Positions 57,104-64,000 of a stretch of DNA of 64,000 nucleotides are shown here, one piece after another. Origin of the DNA: Butyrivibrio sp. MC2021 (lineage in GTDB: Bacteria > Bacillota > Clostridia > Lachnospirales > Lachnospiraceae); contig NZ_JHXX01000003.1 of the NCBI RefSeq assembly GCF_000621605.1, positions 186,001 to 250,000 of the forward strand, written 5' to 3'. The notes under the pieces are model-generated. The model had not been told where the DNA came from. It did not search any database and saw nothing but the letters and a program-made list of their open reading frames with translations. The translations under genes were made by a program, and so were the position numbers. Numbering within the stretch: position 1 is the stretch's first letter; every line of letters starts with the position of its first letter.

Positions 57104-59311
57104 ATGAAAGAAACCGATTTAAAGGATTTATTAAAGGATATGTCCCTTGAAGAGAAGATCATGCAGCTGGTGCAGCTGCCGGGCTGGGTCTTCCAGGGGG
57201 ACGCCGCTGTTACAGGTCTTGCGGAGGCCACCGGCTCAGAGAGAGCCAAGATGCTGGCAGGAAGCACCCTGGGACTTTGGGGCGCTGACAGGATCAAGGC
57301 CCTGCAGGATGCTCATATGAAAAATCAGCCCCACCACATCCCTATGCTCTTTATGCTGGATGTTATCCACGGACATAAGACAGTTATGCCCTGTCCCCTT
57401 GGTCAGGGTGCGACCTTCGATCCCGATACCGTAAAAAAGGGCGCTGAGGTTCAGGCAAAAGAGGCCTCCGCTGACGGAGTTCAGGTAACCTTTTCCCCTA
57501 TGGCTGACCTTGTAAGAGATGCCAGATGGGGCCGTGTTCTTGAGTCCACCGGCGAGGACAAATACTTAAACAGCCGCCTGGTGGCCGCCATGGTCGAGGG
57601 CTATCAGGGAGAGGATCCCAAGGATGCGGATCACGTGGCTGCCTGCGTCAAGCACTTTGCAGCCTACGGCGGAGCAGAGGCAGGAAGAGATTATACCAAT
57701 GTTGAGCTCTCGGAGCACACCTTGAGGGAGCAGTATCTTCCAGGCTACAGAGCAGGAATCGACGCAGGAGCGAAGCTCGTTATGACCAGCTTTAACACCT
57801 TAAACGGAATTCCTTCCTCAGCCAACAAGTGGCTTATGAGAGATATTTTGAGAGATGATATGAAGTTTGACGGAGTACTTATCTCCGACTGGGCTGCCAT
57901 CGCTGAGATCAAGAACTGGGGCCTTTCCGAGGACTTCAAGGAGGCTTCCCGCCTTGCCCTGGAAGCCGGCGTTGACATCGACATGTGCACCGACTGCTAC
58001 CAGAACAATCTGGAGGATCTGTTAAAAGAGGGTGCGCTGAAGGAAGACCTTATCGATGAAGCCGTTATGAGAGTTCTGAAGCTCAAGAACGACCTGGGTC
58101 TTTTCGAGGATCCTTACCACGGCGCAGATGCTGCCAAGTTCGAGAAGCTTGCCCTTAGTAAAGAGCACAGAGAAGTAGCCAGGGACGCCGCAAGAAAGTC
58201 CTTTGTTCTTTTGGAAAATAAAAATGATGCCCTTCCTCTTAAGGCTAAGAAGCTGGCATTTATCGGACCTTATGTTACAGACAGAAATCTCCACAGCACC
58301 TGGGCGATCTCCTGCGACGAGAACCACGCCATCAGTCTTGAGACCGCGGTAAAAGAGCTCTATGACGGAAGCGATGTGGAGTGCAGATTTGCAGTGGGCT
58401 GTGAGATGCTGGAGGATGGAACTGAGCTTTCAAGGGAGACCTTCGCAAGTAAGCTCTCCGATGCAGAAAAAGAGGCTCTGTTAAAAGAAGCTCTTGAGGC
58501 GGCCAAGTGGGCCGACGAAGTTGTCCTTTGCCTGGGCGAAGACATCTGTCAGTCAGGAGAATCCACCAGCCGCGTAAGCATCACCCTTCCCGCTCCTCAG
58601 CTTGCTCTTTTCCAGGAAGTTGTGAAGGTTGCAAAAAAGACTGTAACTCTTATCTTCAACGGAAGACCGCTGGAGCTTGATGATATTTCAAAGAAGACCG
58701 ATGCTCTTCTTGTTTGCTGGAGACCGGGAACAGAGGGCGCTCACGCTGTTACAGATGTGATCAGCGGCAAGTTTTCTCCTCAGGGTAAGCTTCCCATGAG
58801 CTTCCCTTACACCGCAGCACAGGCTCCTGTTCACTATGACAGCTACAACACAGGAAGACCCAAGCCTACAGAGGGGCCTTCAATGTTTACCTCAAGATTT
58901 TTGGATTGTCCAAATGAGCCCAGATACCGCTTCGGATACGGACTTACCTATTCTAAGTTTGAAGTTTCTGCAGTGAAGCTCTCAGCTGAAAAGCTGGAGA
59001 AAGCAGATGCTGCAGGAATCACAGCAACTGTATCTGTTAAGAATGTTGGAAATGCAGAGGCTACGGAAACTGTGCAGCTCTACATCAGAGATATGGTTGG
59101 TTCCAGGGTTCGCCCGGTAAAAGAGCTGAAGGGATTTGAAAAAGTTACCCTTGCTCCCGGCGCATCAAAAGAGGTATCATTCAAAATCACTGAGGATATG
59201 CTCAGATTCTGGACTATGAACAATTGCTTTGAGAGTGAAGCAGGTAAGTTCAAGGTGTTTGTGGGACTTTGCTCCTGTACGGAGAATGCGGCAGAATTTG
59301 AATTGATTTGA
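57104..59311 (+). CDS. GH3 family beta-glycosidase
   Basis: A 735-residue enzyme with the three GH3 domains. The TIM barrel has MLDVIHGHKT, RDARWGRVLEST and CVKHFAAYGG. The nucleophile is Asp262 in GVLISDWAAIAE. The alpha-beta sandwich contains FVLLENKNDALPLK, and the C-terminal fibronectin-III-like domain begins near residue 620 (TATVSVKNVGNAEATETVQLYIRD). No signal peptide, so it is intracellular. Members hydrolyse beta-glucosides or beta-xylosides. With the GH120 enzyme nearby it probably finishes off imported plant oligosaccharides. Confidence 0.94.
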   Translation: MKETDLKDLLKDMSLEEKIMQLVQLPGWVFQGDAAVTGLAEATGSERAKMLAGSTLGLWGADRIKALQDAHMKNQPHHIPMLFMLDVIHGHKTVMPCPLGQGATFDPDTVKKGAEVQAKEASADGVQVTFSPMADLVRDARWGRVLESTGEDKYLNSRLVAAMVEGYQGEDPKDADHVAACVKHFAAYGGAEAGRDYTNVELSEHTLREQYLPGYRAGIDAGAKLVMTSFNTLNGIPSSANKWLMRDILRDDMKFDGVLISDWAAIAEIKNWGLSEDFKEASRLALEAGVDIDMCTDCYQNNLEDLLKEGALKEDLIDEAVMRVLKLKNDLGLFEDPYHGADAAKFEKLALSKEHREVARDAARKSFVLLENKNDALPLKAKKLAFIGPYVTDRNLHSTWAISCDENHAISLETAVKELYDGSDVECRFAVGCEMLEDGTELSRETFASKLSDAEKEALLKEALEAAKWADEVVLCLGEDICQSGESTSRVSITLPAPQLALFQEVVKVAKKTVTLIFNGRPLELDDISKKTDALLVCWRPGTEGAHAVTDVISGKFSPQGKLPMSFPYTAAQAPVHYDSYNTGRPKPTEGPSMFTSRFLDCPNEPRYRFGYGLTYSKFEVSAVKLSAEKLEKADAAGITATVSVKNVGNAEATETVQLYIRDMVGSRVRPVKELKGFEKVTLAPGASKEVSFKITEDMLRFWTMNNCFESEAGKFKVFVGLCSCTENAAEFELI

Positions 59312-59317
59312 TGAATA

Positions 59318-59363
59318 GACCTGGGGGACTGGGAAATGGTCCTACACCCCCGTCCCCCAGGTC
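59318..59363. terminator. Bidirectional terminator between GH3 and HAD genes
   Basis: GACCTGGGGGAC and GTCCCCCAGGTC are perfect 12-bp arms between convergent genes. Confidence 0.8.
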
Positions 59364-59374
59364 CATTTCTACCT

Positions 59375-60034
59375 TTATTCCAAAGTCTCTTTCACTTCCA
59401 GCAGATCCACGCATATCTGATCTGCTAAAGACCTCATCTCCTCATCCGCCGGAATAATATCCGGCACCATGATGCATTGCATTCCTGCAGCTTTGGCAGC
59501 TCGAACACCATTGTAGGAATCCTCAATTGCAACAGCCTTCTCAGGCTCAGTTCCCATGGCTTCGCAGGCCAGCAGATATATCTCAGGATTTGGCTTACTT
59601 ATCTTCACCGCATCCCCTCCGATAATTTTATCAAAATAATCTATCAGACCGGCCTCAGTTAGTTCCCGCTCCACAGAAGCCTTTTTTGTTGAAGAAGCAA
59701 GGCCTATGGGCACGTTGTTGTCACGAAGGAAGTCCAGAAGCTCTTTTACCCCGGTCTTAATGGGAAGCTTGCCGCCGTCATACCTCTCATGGAAGATCAC
59801 AGAGCTCTCTTTTCTGAGCTTCTCATAGATGCCGGCACCAAACTCAGGGGCATAGGCGGTTTCCACGATCTCCGCAGTCTGGGCATCATTGGTTCCGATG
59901 CACTTTTTGAAGACCTCCTCCAGGTTCTTAAGGCCGTATTTCTCCGCCAACACCAGCCAGCAGTCAAGGATAGCCCTCTCAGAATCAAAGATGACTCCGT
60001 CCATGTCAAAAATCACCGTAATGTCTTTTTTCAT
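59375..60034 (-). CDS. HAD-family phosphatase or beta-phosphoglucomutase-like enzyme
   Basis: A 219-residue HAD protein of subfamily IA. Motif I is FDMDGVIFDSE, motif II IGLASSTKK, motif III lysine in VKISKPNPEIYL, and motif IV AIEDSYNGVRAAKAAGM. The cap domain (residues 15-85) is helical. The second aspartate of motif I suits either phosphatase or mutase chemistry. The context of sugar catabolism fits beta-phosphoglucomutase, but the substrate is not fixed by sequence. Confidence 0.9.
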   Translation of the reverse strand: MKKDITVIFDMDGVIFDSERAILDCWLVLAEKYGLKNLEEVFKKCIGTNDAQTAEIVETAYAPEFGAGIYEKLRKESSVIFHERYDGGKLPIKTGVKELLDFLRDNNVPIGLASSTKKASVERELTEAGLIDYFDKIIGGDAVKISKPNPEIYLLACEAMGTEPEKAVAIEDSYNGVRAAKAAGMQCIMVPDIIPADEEMRSLADQICVDLLEVKETLE

Positions 60035-60058
60035 ACACCTCTCCTCATATGCTTGAAA

Positions 60059-60102
60059 ACAAAAAGAAAAGGATGATCAAACCATCCAGGCTTAATCATC
60101 CT
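60059..60102 (-). terminator. Terminator of the lipoprotein gene
   Basis: AAGGATGAT and ATCATCCTT pair; on the minus strand the stem is followed by TTCTTTTTG. Confidence 0.8.
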
Positions 60103-60123
60103 TACTACGCTTATTTAACTATA

Positions 60124-60831
60124 TTACTTTATTATGGTGAATTCAATCAGCGGTTTCTGTTCTCTGGCTTCGATCAAGGCATCAAACTGCTCCTGGCCAC
60201 CGGTGAAGTCCTTGGTGTCCTCATATTTGCAGGTCTCTCTGGTGAATCCCACAAACTGGCCGGAGCCTTCTGTGACGCCGTCGGAGATGTAATCCTTCAT
60301 CATAAGGGACTTCCACTCATCGGAGATAAAATAGGTCTCGTATCTGTGGTTGTCGCCGCCATAGATGATGCCGTTCTCGATTCGAAGCGGAAATGCGCTG
60401 CCGTTGCCGAATACATTGCCGATATTGGCGGCCTTTCCATCCCTCATTCCGTAGATGCAGGCCTCGCTGGCGGAGTTGTCAGCCAGGAAAACCAGATCCG
60501 TGATGGCAAGAAGAGGTTCCTCCTCGCCGGAAAGCTGAACATATGCATACCCCTGGCCCTCTGTGAGCTTGGAGATAACATCATCAAAGCTGTCAAACTC
60601 GTAAATTCCTGACTGCTCCTGAAGGAAATCCACAGGACCATAGCCAAAGGACTCATCCTCTTCAAATATATTCAGATCTTCGGAAGTATCTGTGGACACG
60701 GGCTCAGGCTCCTCCAAAGGAAGTCTGCTTACACCCATAACAGCGGCGTCCCCCTCTGAAGTTGAGCCGCAGGCAGTCAAAAGACCAAAACAAATAGCTA
60801 CACTTAATATCAAACAGAGTCTCTTTTTCAT
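60124..60831 (-). CDS. Lipoprotein of unknown function
   Basis: A 235-residue lipoprotein with lipobox LLTAC (Cys21), then an acidic linker to about residue 60. The folded part has strands such as GYAYVQLSGEEEPLLAITD and IENGIIYGGDNHRYETYF. No enzyme motif is visible. It stands alone between the HAD gene and the divergent membrane protein gene. It may be a surface-sensing or storage protein; I do not recognise a family. Confidence 0.75.
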   Translation of the reverse strand: MKKRLCLILSVAICFGLLTACGSTSEGDAAVMGVSRLPLEEPEPVSTDTSEDLNIFEEDESFGYGPVDFLQEQSGIYEFDSFDDVISKLTEGQGYAYVQLSGEEEPLLAITDLVFLADNSASEACIYGMRDGKAANIGNVFGNGSAFPLRIENGIIYGGDNHRYETYFISDEWKSLMMKDYISDGVTEGSGQFVGFTRETCKYEDTKDFTGGQEQFDALIEAREQKPLIEFTIIK

Positions 60832-60926
60832 ATATCCCCCTCTCTCTGAATGTACAACAGTGCCGTCTTTATTAATTATACGTGTTATAAACTCCCCAAA
60901 ACATTAACATTTTATAAATTCGATAC

Positions 60927-60964
60927 CATGCGTGTTTCTCGGAAACGCGCATGTGTGCTATACT
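60927..60964 (+). promoter_or_regulatory. Promoter and candidate TetR operator of the membrane protein-TetR operon
   Basis: CATGCGTGTTTC (60927-60938) and GAAACGCGCATG (60942-60953) form a 12-bp inverted repeat with one mismatch and a three-base centre. TATACT (60959-60964) is the likely -10 box, so the repeat covers the -35 region, the usual place for an autorepressor. Confidence 0.6.
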
Positions 60965-61016
60965 TTTCTGGGGGTAATTCTAAAAAAAGCATTAACTTTC
61001 TATGTTGGAGGAGATC

Positions 61017-61985
61017 ATGTCAATTGAAGCGTACTTAAATCCTGACTTCACCTGGCCCAAGAAGCTTATTTTTCTGCTGGCGGCCCTGGGAGGTCTTTTT
61101 ATCTGCAGTATTCTTATTTTTTTCTGGGTAAAAATGGCTGCGGCTGAGAAAACGGACCGCAATGCCACCGGACCCGCTCTTTTCCACAGCTATATGGAAC
61201 TTTTCTATGAGATGATAATATCCGCAACCTCGGTTATGAGCTTTGCCTGCGCCTATGTCATCATCAATCACGTATACAGCCTGGCCCACACTGCAGGCTA
61301 CAGCTACGATTATTTCAGGACTTTCATCGAGATCATGGATAACTGGAAGGACTTTGTTCTTCTTATACTTATCTGCACCTCCTGCGTGCTGAACACCATC
61401 CTGGACAAGCTCATCATTCCGCTGAAAAAGATCGCCAGAGAGGATAAAGCCACTGTGAGGATGTTGGCTATGTTCTACGTCATCATCATTCTTCTTTTCC
61501 TGAATGTCATCGGTGACGAGAGCGAGTACAGCCCGGTAATGATATACTATCTGGGCCTGATGGTGGGTCGTTTCGTCTACTTTGACGCTTCCTTCCTGGA
61601 TTTTCTTGGGGCGCTGAAAAATATGTTTTTTAAGCTGCCGCTACTGGTTCTTGGGATGGCGCTGTCGGGGCTACTCTGCTACTTTGGCTTCTCTGCGGGA
61701 TATCTTCTTGAAAGGAACTATTTTATCGTGGGAATCTTCTATACCCACCTGTTCCTGCTGCTGGCGGTGTTTATCATCAAGCTGAGCCACGTTTTGGAGC
61801 TGGTGGTGAAAGTTCCAAAGAAAGAAGCGCCCCAAAAGGCTGTGAAGGCTCGGAAAAAGAAGGTTGCTCCCAAGCGGGATGACTACGAGTATTTCCCTGA
61901 AGATAACAGAGACAGGGATGATGATATCGAAGACTTTGACGATGACTACTACGAAGATGACGACTATCCGGAGGACCGCAGATGA
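61017..61985 (+). CDS. Membrane protein with acidic C-terminal tail
   Basis: A 322-residue protein with about seven membrane helices. I chose the ATG at 61017 (MSIEAYLNPDF), whose GGAGGAG site lies inside the longer frame from 61002. The helices are followed by a lysine-rich segment (KAVKARKKKVAPK) and a cytoplasmic tail of about 40 residues made almost only of aspartate, glutamate, tyrosine and arginine. The family is not recognised. Its stop overlaps the start of the TetR regulator, so the two are co-expressed; a transport or membrane-stress role under TetR control is plausible. Confidence 0.7.
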   Translation: MSIEAYLNPDFTWPKKLIFLLAALGGLFICSILIFFWVKMAAAEKTDRNATGPALFHSYMELFYEMIISATSVMSFACAYVIINHVYSLAHTAGYSYDYFRTFIEIMDNWKDFVLLILICTSCVLNTILDKLIIPLKKIAREDKATVRMLAMFYVIIILLFLNVIGDESEYSPVMIYYLGLMVGRFVYFDASFLDFLGALKNMFFKLPLLVLGMALSGLLCYFGFSAGYLLERNYFIVGIFYTHLFLLLAVFIIKLSHVLELVVKVPKKEAPQKAVKARKKKVAPKRDDYEYFPEDNRDRDDDIEDFDDDYYEDDDYPEDRR

Positions 61986-62557
61986 ATGAAGCAGATGAGC
62001 GCTACTCAACAGCAGAAGAAGCCATAATCGATGCCTTTTTCCTGCTGGCAGGGGAAAAGGATTTTAACAAAATATCCGTGTCGGATGTGCAGAAAAAAGC
62101 GGGGGTTGTGAGGAGCACCTTCTACAACCACTACGAGAACATGCCTGCGCTTATCACCGCTGCGGAGGATAAGACCATTCAGGATATCTTTGCCATGATG
62201 GAGGACTTCCATCCAAAGAACGACAAAGAGATCTGCAAGTCATACTTTCTGGCCATTTGCAATTACACGAAGAGTAACCCTTTTCTGGCAAATCTGCTGG
62301 AGAGCGCCAGAGGGGACTCTTTCTTTGAAAAAGCCATGACGATGTTCCACAGATATGTGAAAGATGTGACGGATACCGCGCCGGGCCAGACCGGCTCCAA
62401 AGAGGAATTCTCTTTCCTCATCGCAGGCACCATCGGATGTGCCATCGGTATCCTCCACAAATGGATCCTTGAGAACTACAAAACGCCGCCCTCAGAAGTG
62501 GCCCTGATTCTGGCGAAGATCTTCCTCGGCGGCGTGTATCCTTATATGAATCTGTAA
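61982..62557 (+). CDS. TetR-family transcriptional regulator
   Basis: A 191-residue regulator. The N-terminal helix-turn-helix reads AIIDAFFLLAGEKDFNKISVSDVQKKAGVVRSTFYNHYEN, a clear TetR pattern with FYNHY. The C-terminal ligand domain is of the TetR_C type. ATGA overlap with the upstream membrane protein gene. The inverted repeat at 60927-60953 in their shared promoter is its likely target. Confidence 0.92.
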   Translation: MNEADERYSTAEEAIIDAFFLLAGEKDFNKISVSDVQKKAGVVRSTFYNHYENMPALITAAEDKTIQDIFAMMEDFHPKNDKEICKSYFLAICNYTKSNPFLANLLESARGDSFFEKAMTMFHRYVKDVTDTAPGQTGSKEEFSFLIAGTIGCAIGILHKWILENYKTPPSEVALILAKIFLGGVYPYMNL

Positions 62558-62629
62558 ATAGGTTTGAGCCTTTGTTGTGGGGGCCTGAGGCAATTTTCAT
62601 TTTCACAGGCCGTGACACCCCGGGCAACT

Positions 62630-64000
62630 TCAACCTGTCAACGCATCAACTGGCAAACACGCATCTTTGCGGATAATCTTCCCTGTTGTGTTTCGGGCGA
62701 AGGGATCTTTGCGGATAAGCAGCGCCGTCACATGTCGATAACTAGGCTGTGACGCATTATACTCATCAATGATCTGATGAAGCGCGAGCTTTAATTCCTC
62801 ATGAGTCAGATCTAGCGCCTCCACCACCTCCGGATCCGGATAGATCCTGGCGGTGAGCCCATTATTCTCCCCGGTTATCACAACCTCTTTTATCAGAGGA
62901 TTGATCCCCAGTTTATTCTCAATCTCCTCCGGGGACACATTCTCCCCATTGGACATAATGATCAGATTCTTAACTCTTCCGTTGATAAAAAGATACCCAT
63001 CTTCATCTATATATCCCTTATCTCCCGTGTGGAGCCAGCCATCCTCCAGAGCCGCGGCGGTTTCCCCGGGCATCTTGTAATAGCCCTTCATGACGCTGCT
63101 GCCCCGAACCAGGATCTCACCGTCTTTAAAAGAGATCTCCACATTCTTAAGGGGCTTTCCGATGGAACCCTTCTTATGATCGGAAGGAGTGTTGCTGGTG
63201 ATGACCGGTGAGCACTCGCTCATGCCGTAGCCCTCCAGGATATCCACTCCCAGCTCCTCATATTTATCAATGTAAAAAGGCTCCAGGTGAGCGCCGCCGG
63301 TGAAGATGATTCGAAGCTTTCCTCCAAGCACATTTTCATAAATGCTGTGTTTATCAAGATCTTTTTCCAGTGCGGCGATCTTTTTATAAATGGTTTCTAT
63401 CATAAGAGGCACCATCAGCATTACTTCCGGCTTGAAAATTCCGATATTCCTTACCATGTGAAGAAGGCTGTCATTAAGGCAAACGCAGCAGCCCAGGGAC
63501 AGGGTCTTCAGGATGTCCATCACCAGGCAGTAGGCGTGATGTATCGGAAGTACGCTTAGAACAACGCAGCCGGGACTTGCCTCGTACTCTACGCTTCTGA
63601 CATTTTCGGAGAGGTTCTCCTGAGTCAGCATGACGCCCTTACTTTTTCCCGTGGTTCCTGAGGTATATATTATGGTGGCAATGTCAGAACCTGCGGCACC
63701 GGGAACATCAAACATTACATCTCCTTTAGAAAGAAGCTGCGAAAGAGAACTTAATCTTTCATCCCCGCTTTCTATCTCCTCGGTGGAAAGAACCCAGATA
63801 TTCCTCAGCATGGGGCATTTTTTCAGGAACTTTTGTGCATAGCCCAGAAGCTTTTTATCCAGGAAAAGAGCCGCACAGTCCGCCCTCACAAGAAGGTCCG
63901 AAAGCTCCTCTGCAGGAAGAAGCGCATCCAGCGGAACCGCCACATTGCAGCCGGTCACCAGAGCAAGATAGCCGGCTATCCACTCCGAGCTGCTGCCTCC
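62630..64000 (-). CDS. AMP-forming acyl-CoA synthetase-type enzyme, 5' end outside window
   Basis: The frame is open to the right edge; the first visible codons (GGSSSEWIAGYLALVTGCNV) are the usual start of the adenylate-forming fold, so about 60 or more N-terminal residues are missing. Motifs: the P-loop IIYTSGTTGKSKGVML, GYGMSECSPVIT, LHTGDKGYIDEDGY and the C-terminal lysine of NTTGKIIRKD. It activates a carboxylic acid as acyl-AMP, most likely a long-chain fatty acid by overall resemblance. The substrate is not fixed. Confidence 0.9.
   Translation of the reverse strand, partial: GGSSSEWIAGYLALVTGCNVAVPLDALLPAEELSDLLVRADCAALFLDKKLLGYAQKFLKKCPMLRNIWVLSTEEIESGDERLSSLSQLLSKGDVMFDVPGAAGSDIATIIYTSGTTGKSKGVMLTQENLSENVRSVEYEASPGCVVLSVLPIHHAYCLVMDILKTLSLGCCVCLNDSLLHMVRNIGIFKPEVMLMVPLMIETIYKKIAALEKDLDKHSIYENVLGGKLRIIFTGGAHLEPFYIDKYEELGVDILEGYGMSECSPVITSNTPSDHKKGSIGKPLKNVEISFKDGEILVRGSSVMKGYYKMPGETAAALEDGWLHTGDKGYIDEDGYLFINGRVKNLIIMSNGENVSPEEIENKLGINPLIKEVVITGENNGLTARIYPDPEVVEALDLTHEELKLALHQIIDEYNASQPSYRHVTALLIRKDPFARNTTGKIIRKDACLPVDALTG

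Noticed and set aside
1..64000. tRNA, rRNA, CRISPR arrays or a replication origin
   Set aside because: No cloverleaf, rRNA core sequence, evenly spaced direct repeats or DnaA-box cluster was found by reading both strands; a covariance search would be needed to exclude small RNAs.

Overview
The window looks like a chromosomal segment of a motile, saccharolytic, Gram-positive anaerobe of the Lachnospiraceae, most like Butyrivibrio or Pseudobutyrivibrio. The reasons are a clostridial-type flagellar cluster with FliW/CsrA and paired FlgK, type I and type III glutamine synthetases, a BspA-type leucine-rich-repeat surface protein, a GH120 xylosidase with an LplABC-type importer, and GGAGG ribosome sites throughout. 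This is inferred from protein families; no rRNA gene is present. I saw no tRNA, rRNA, CRISPR array or intact insertion sequence.

Layout. 1-17.5 kb (minus strand): late flagellar genes in the order flgM, flgN, flgK2, flgK1, BspA-like protein, flgL, fliW, csrA, glycosyltransferase, flaG, fliD, fliS, FliT-like chaperone, and a second glycosyltransferase cut by the window edge. Sigma-28 promoters are readable before flgM (two in tandem), flgL and flaG. 17.8-18.5 kb: a toxin-antitoxin pair that joins a Phd/YefM-type antitoxin to a HicA-type toxin. 18.7-35.7 kb: nitrogen assimilation, with asnB, glnN, gltB, gltD and an AmtB-PII fusion on the minus strand, and glnA plus an ANTAR-domain regulator on the plus strand. 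Four leaders (asnB, glnN, amtB, glnA) carry a small hairpin with an AANGGN hexaloop whose 3' arm is also the 5' arm of an intrinsic terminator, as expected for ANTAR antitermination. 35.8-44.2 kb: mixed genes (Ca-binding secreted-type protein, tdk, mscS, HicB-like, CIRCE-controlled hsp20, M42 peptidase, clpS-clpA). 44.3-51.4 kb: sugar ABC importer, LacI regulator and GH120 beta-xylosidase. 51.4-54.9 kb: a tight six-gene operon encoding AIM24, an ExbB-like channel protein, an ExbD-like protein, two further ExbD-like proteins and a secreted protein. This is a proton-driven-motor-like set in a bacterium that should lack an outer membrane. 55-64 kb: zinc-ribbon membrane protein, GH3 glycosidase, HAD phosphatase/mutase, lipoprotein, a membrane protein with its TetR regulator, and a partial acyl-CoA synthetase-type enzyme.

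Intergenic DNA is not empty. A superfamily of structured repeats sits at 6957-7133, 16424-16599, 30545-30658 and 38818-38952, with a 47-bp remnant at 44231-44277. Arm sequences differ between copies but complementarity is kept, so the fold seems to be conserved. The three strongest leads are the ANTAR nitrogen regulon, the ExbB/ExbD operon and this repeat family.
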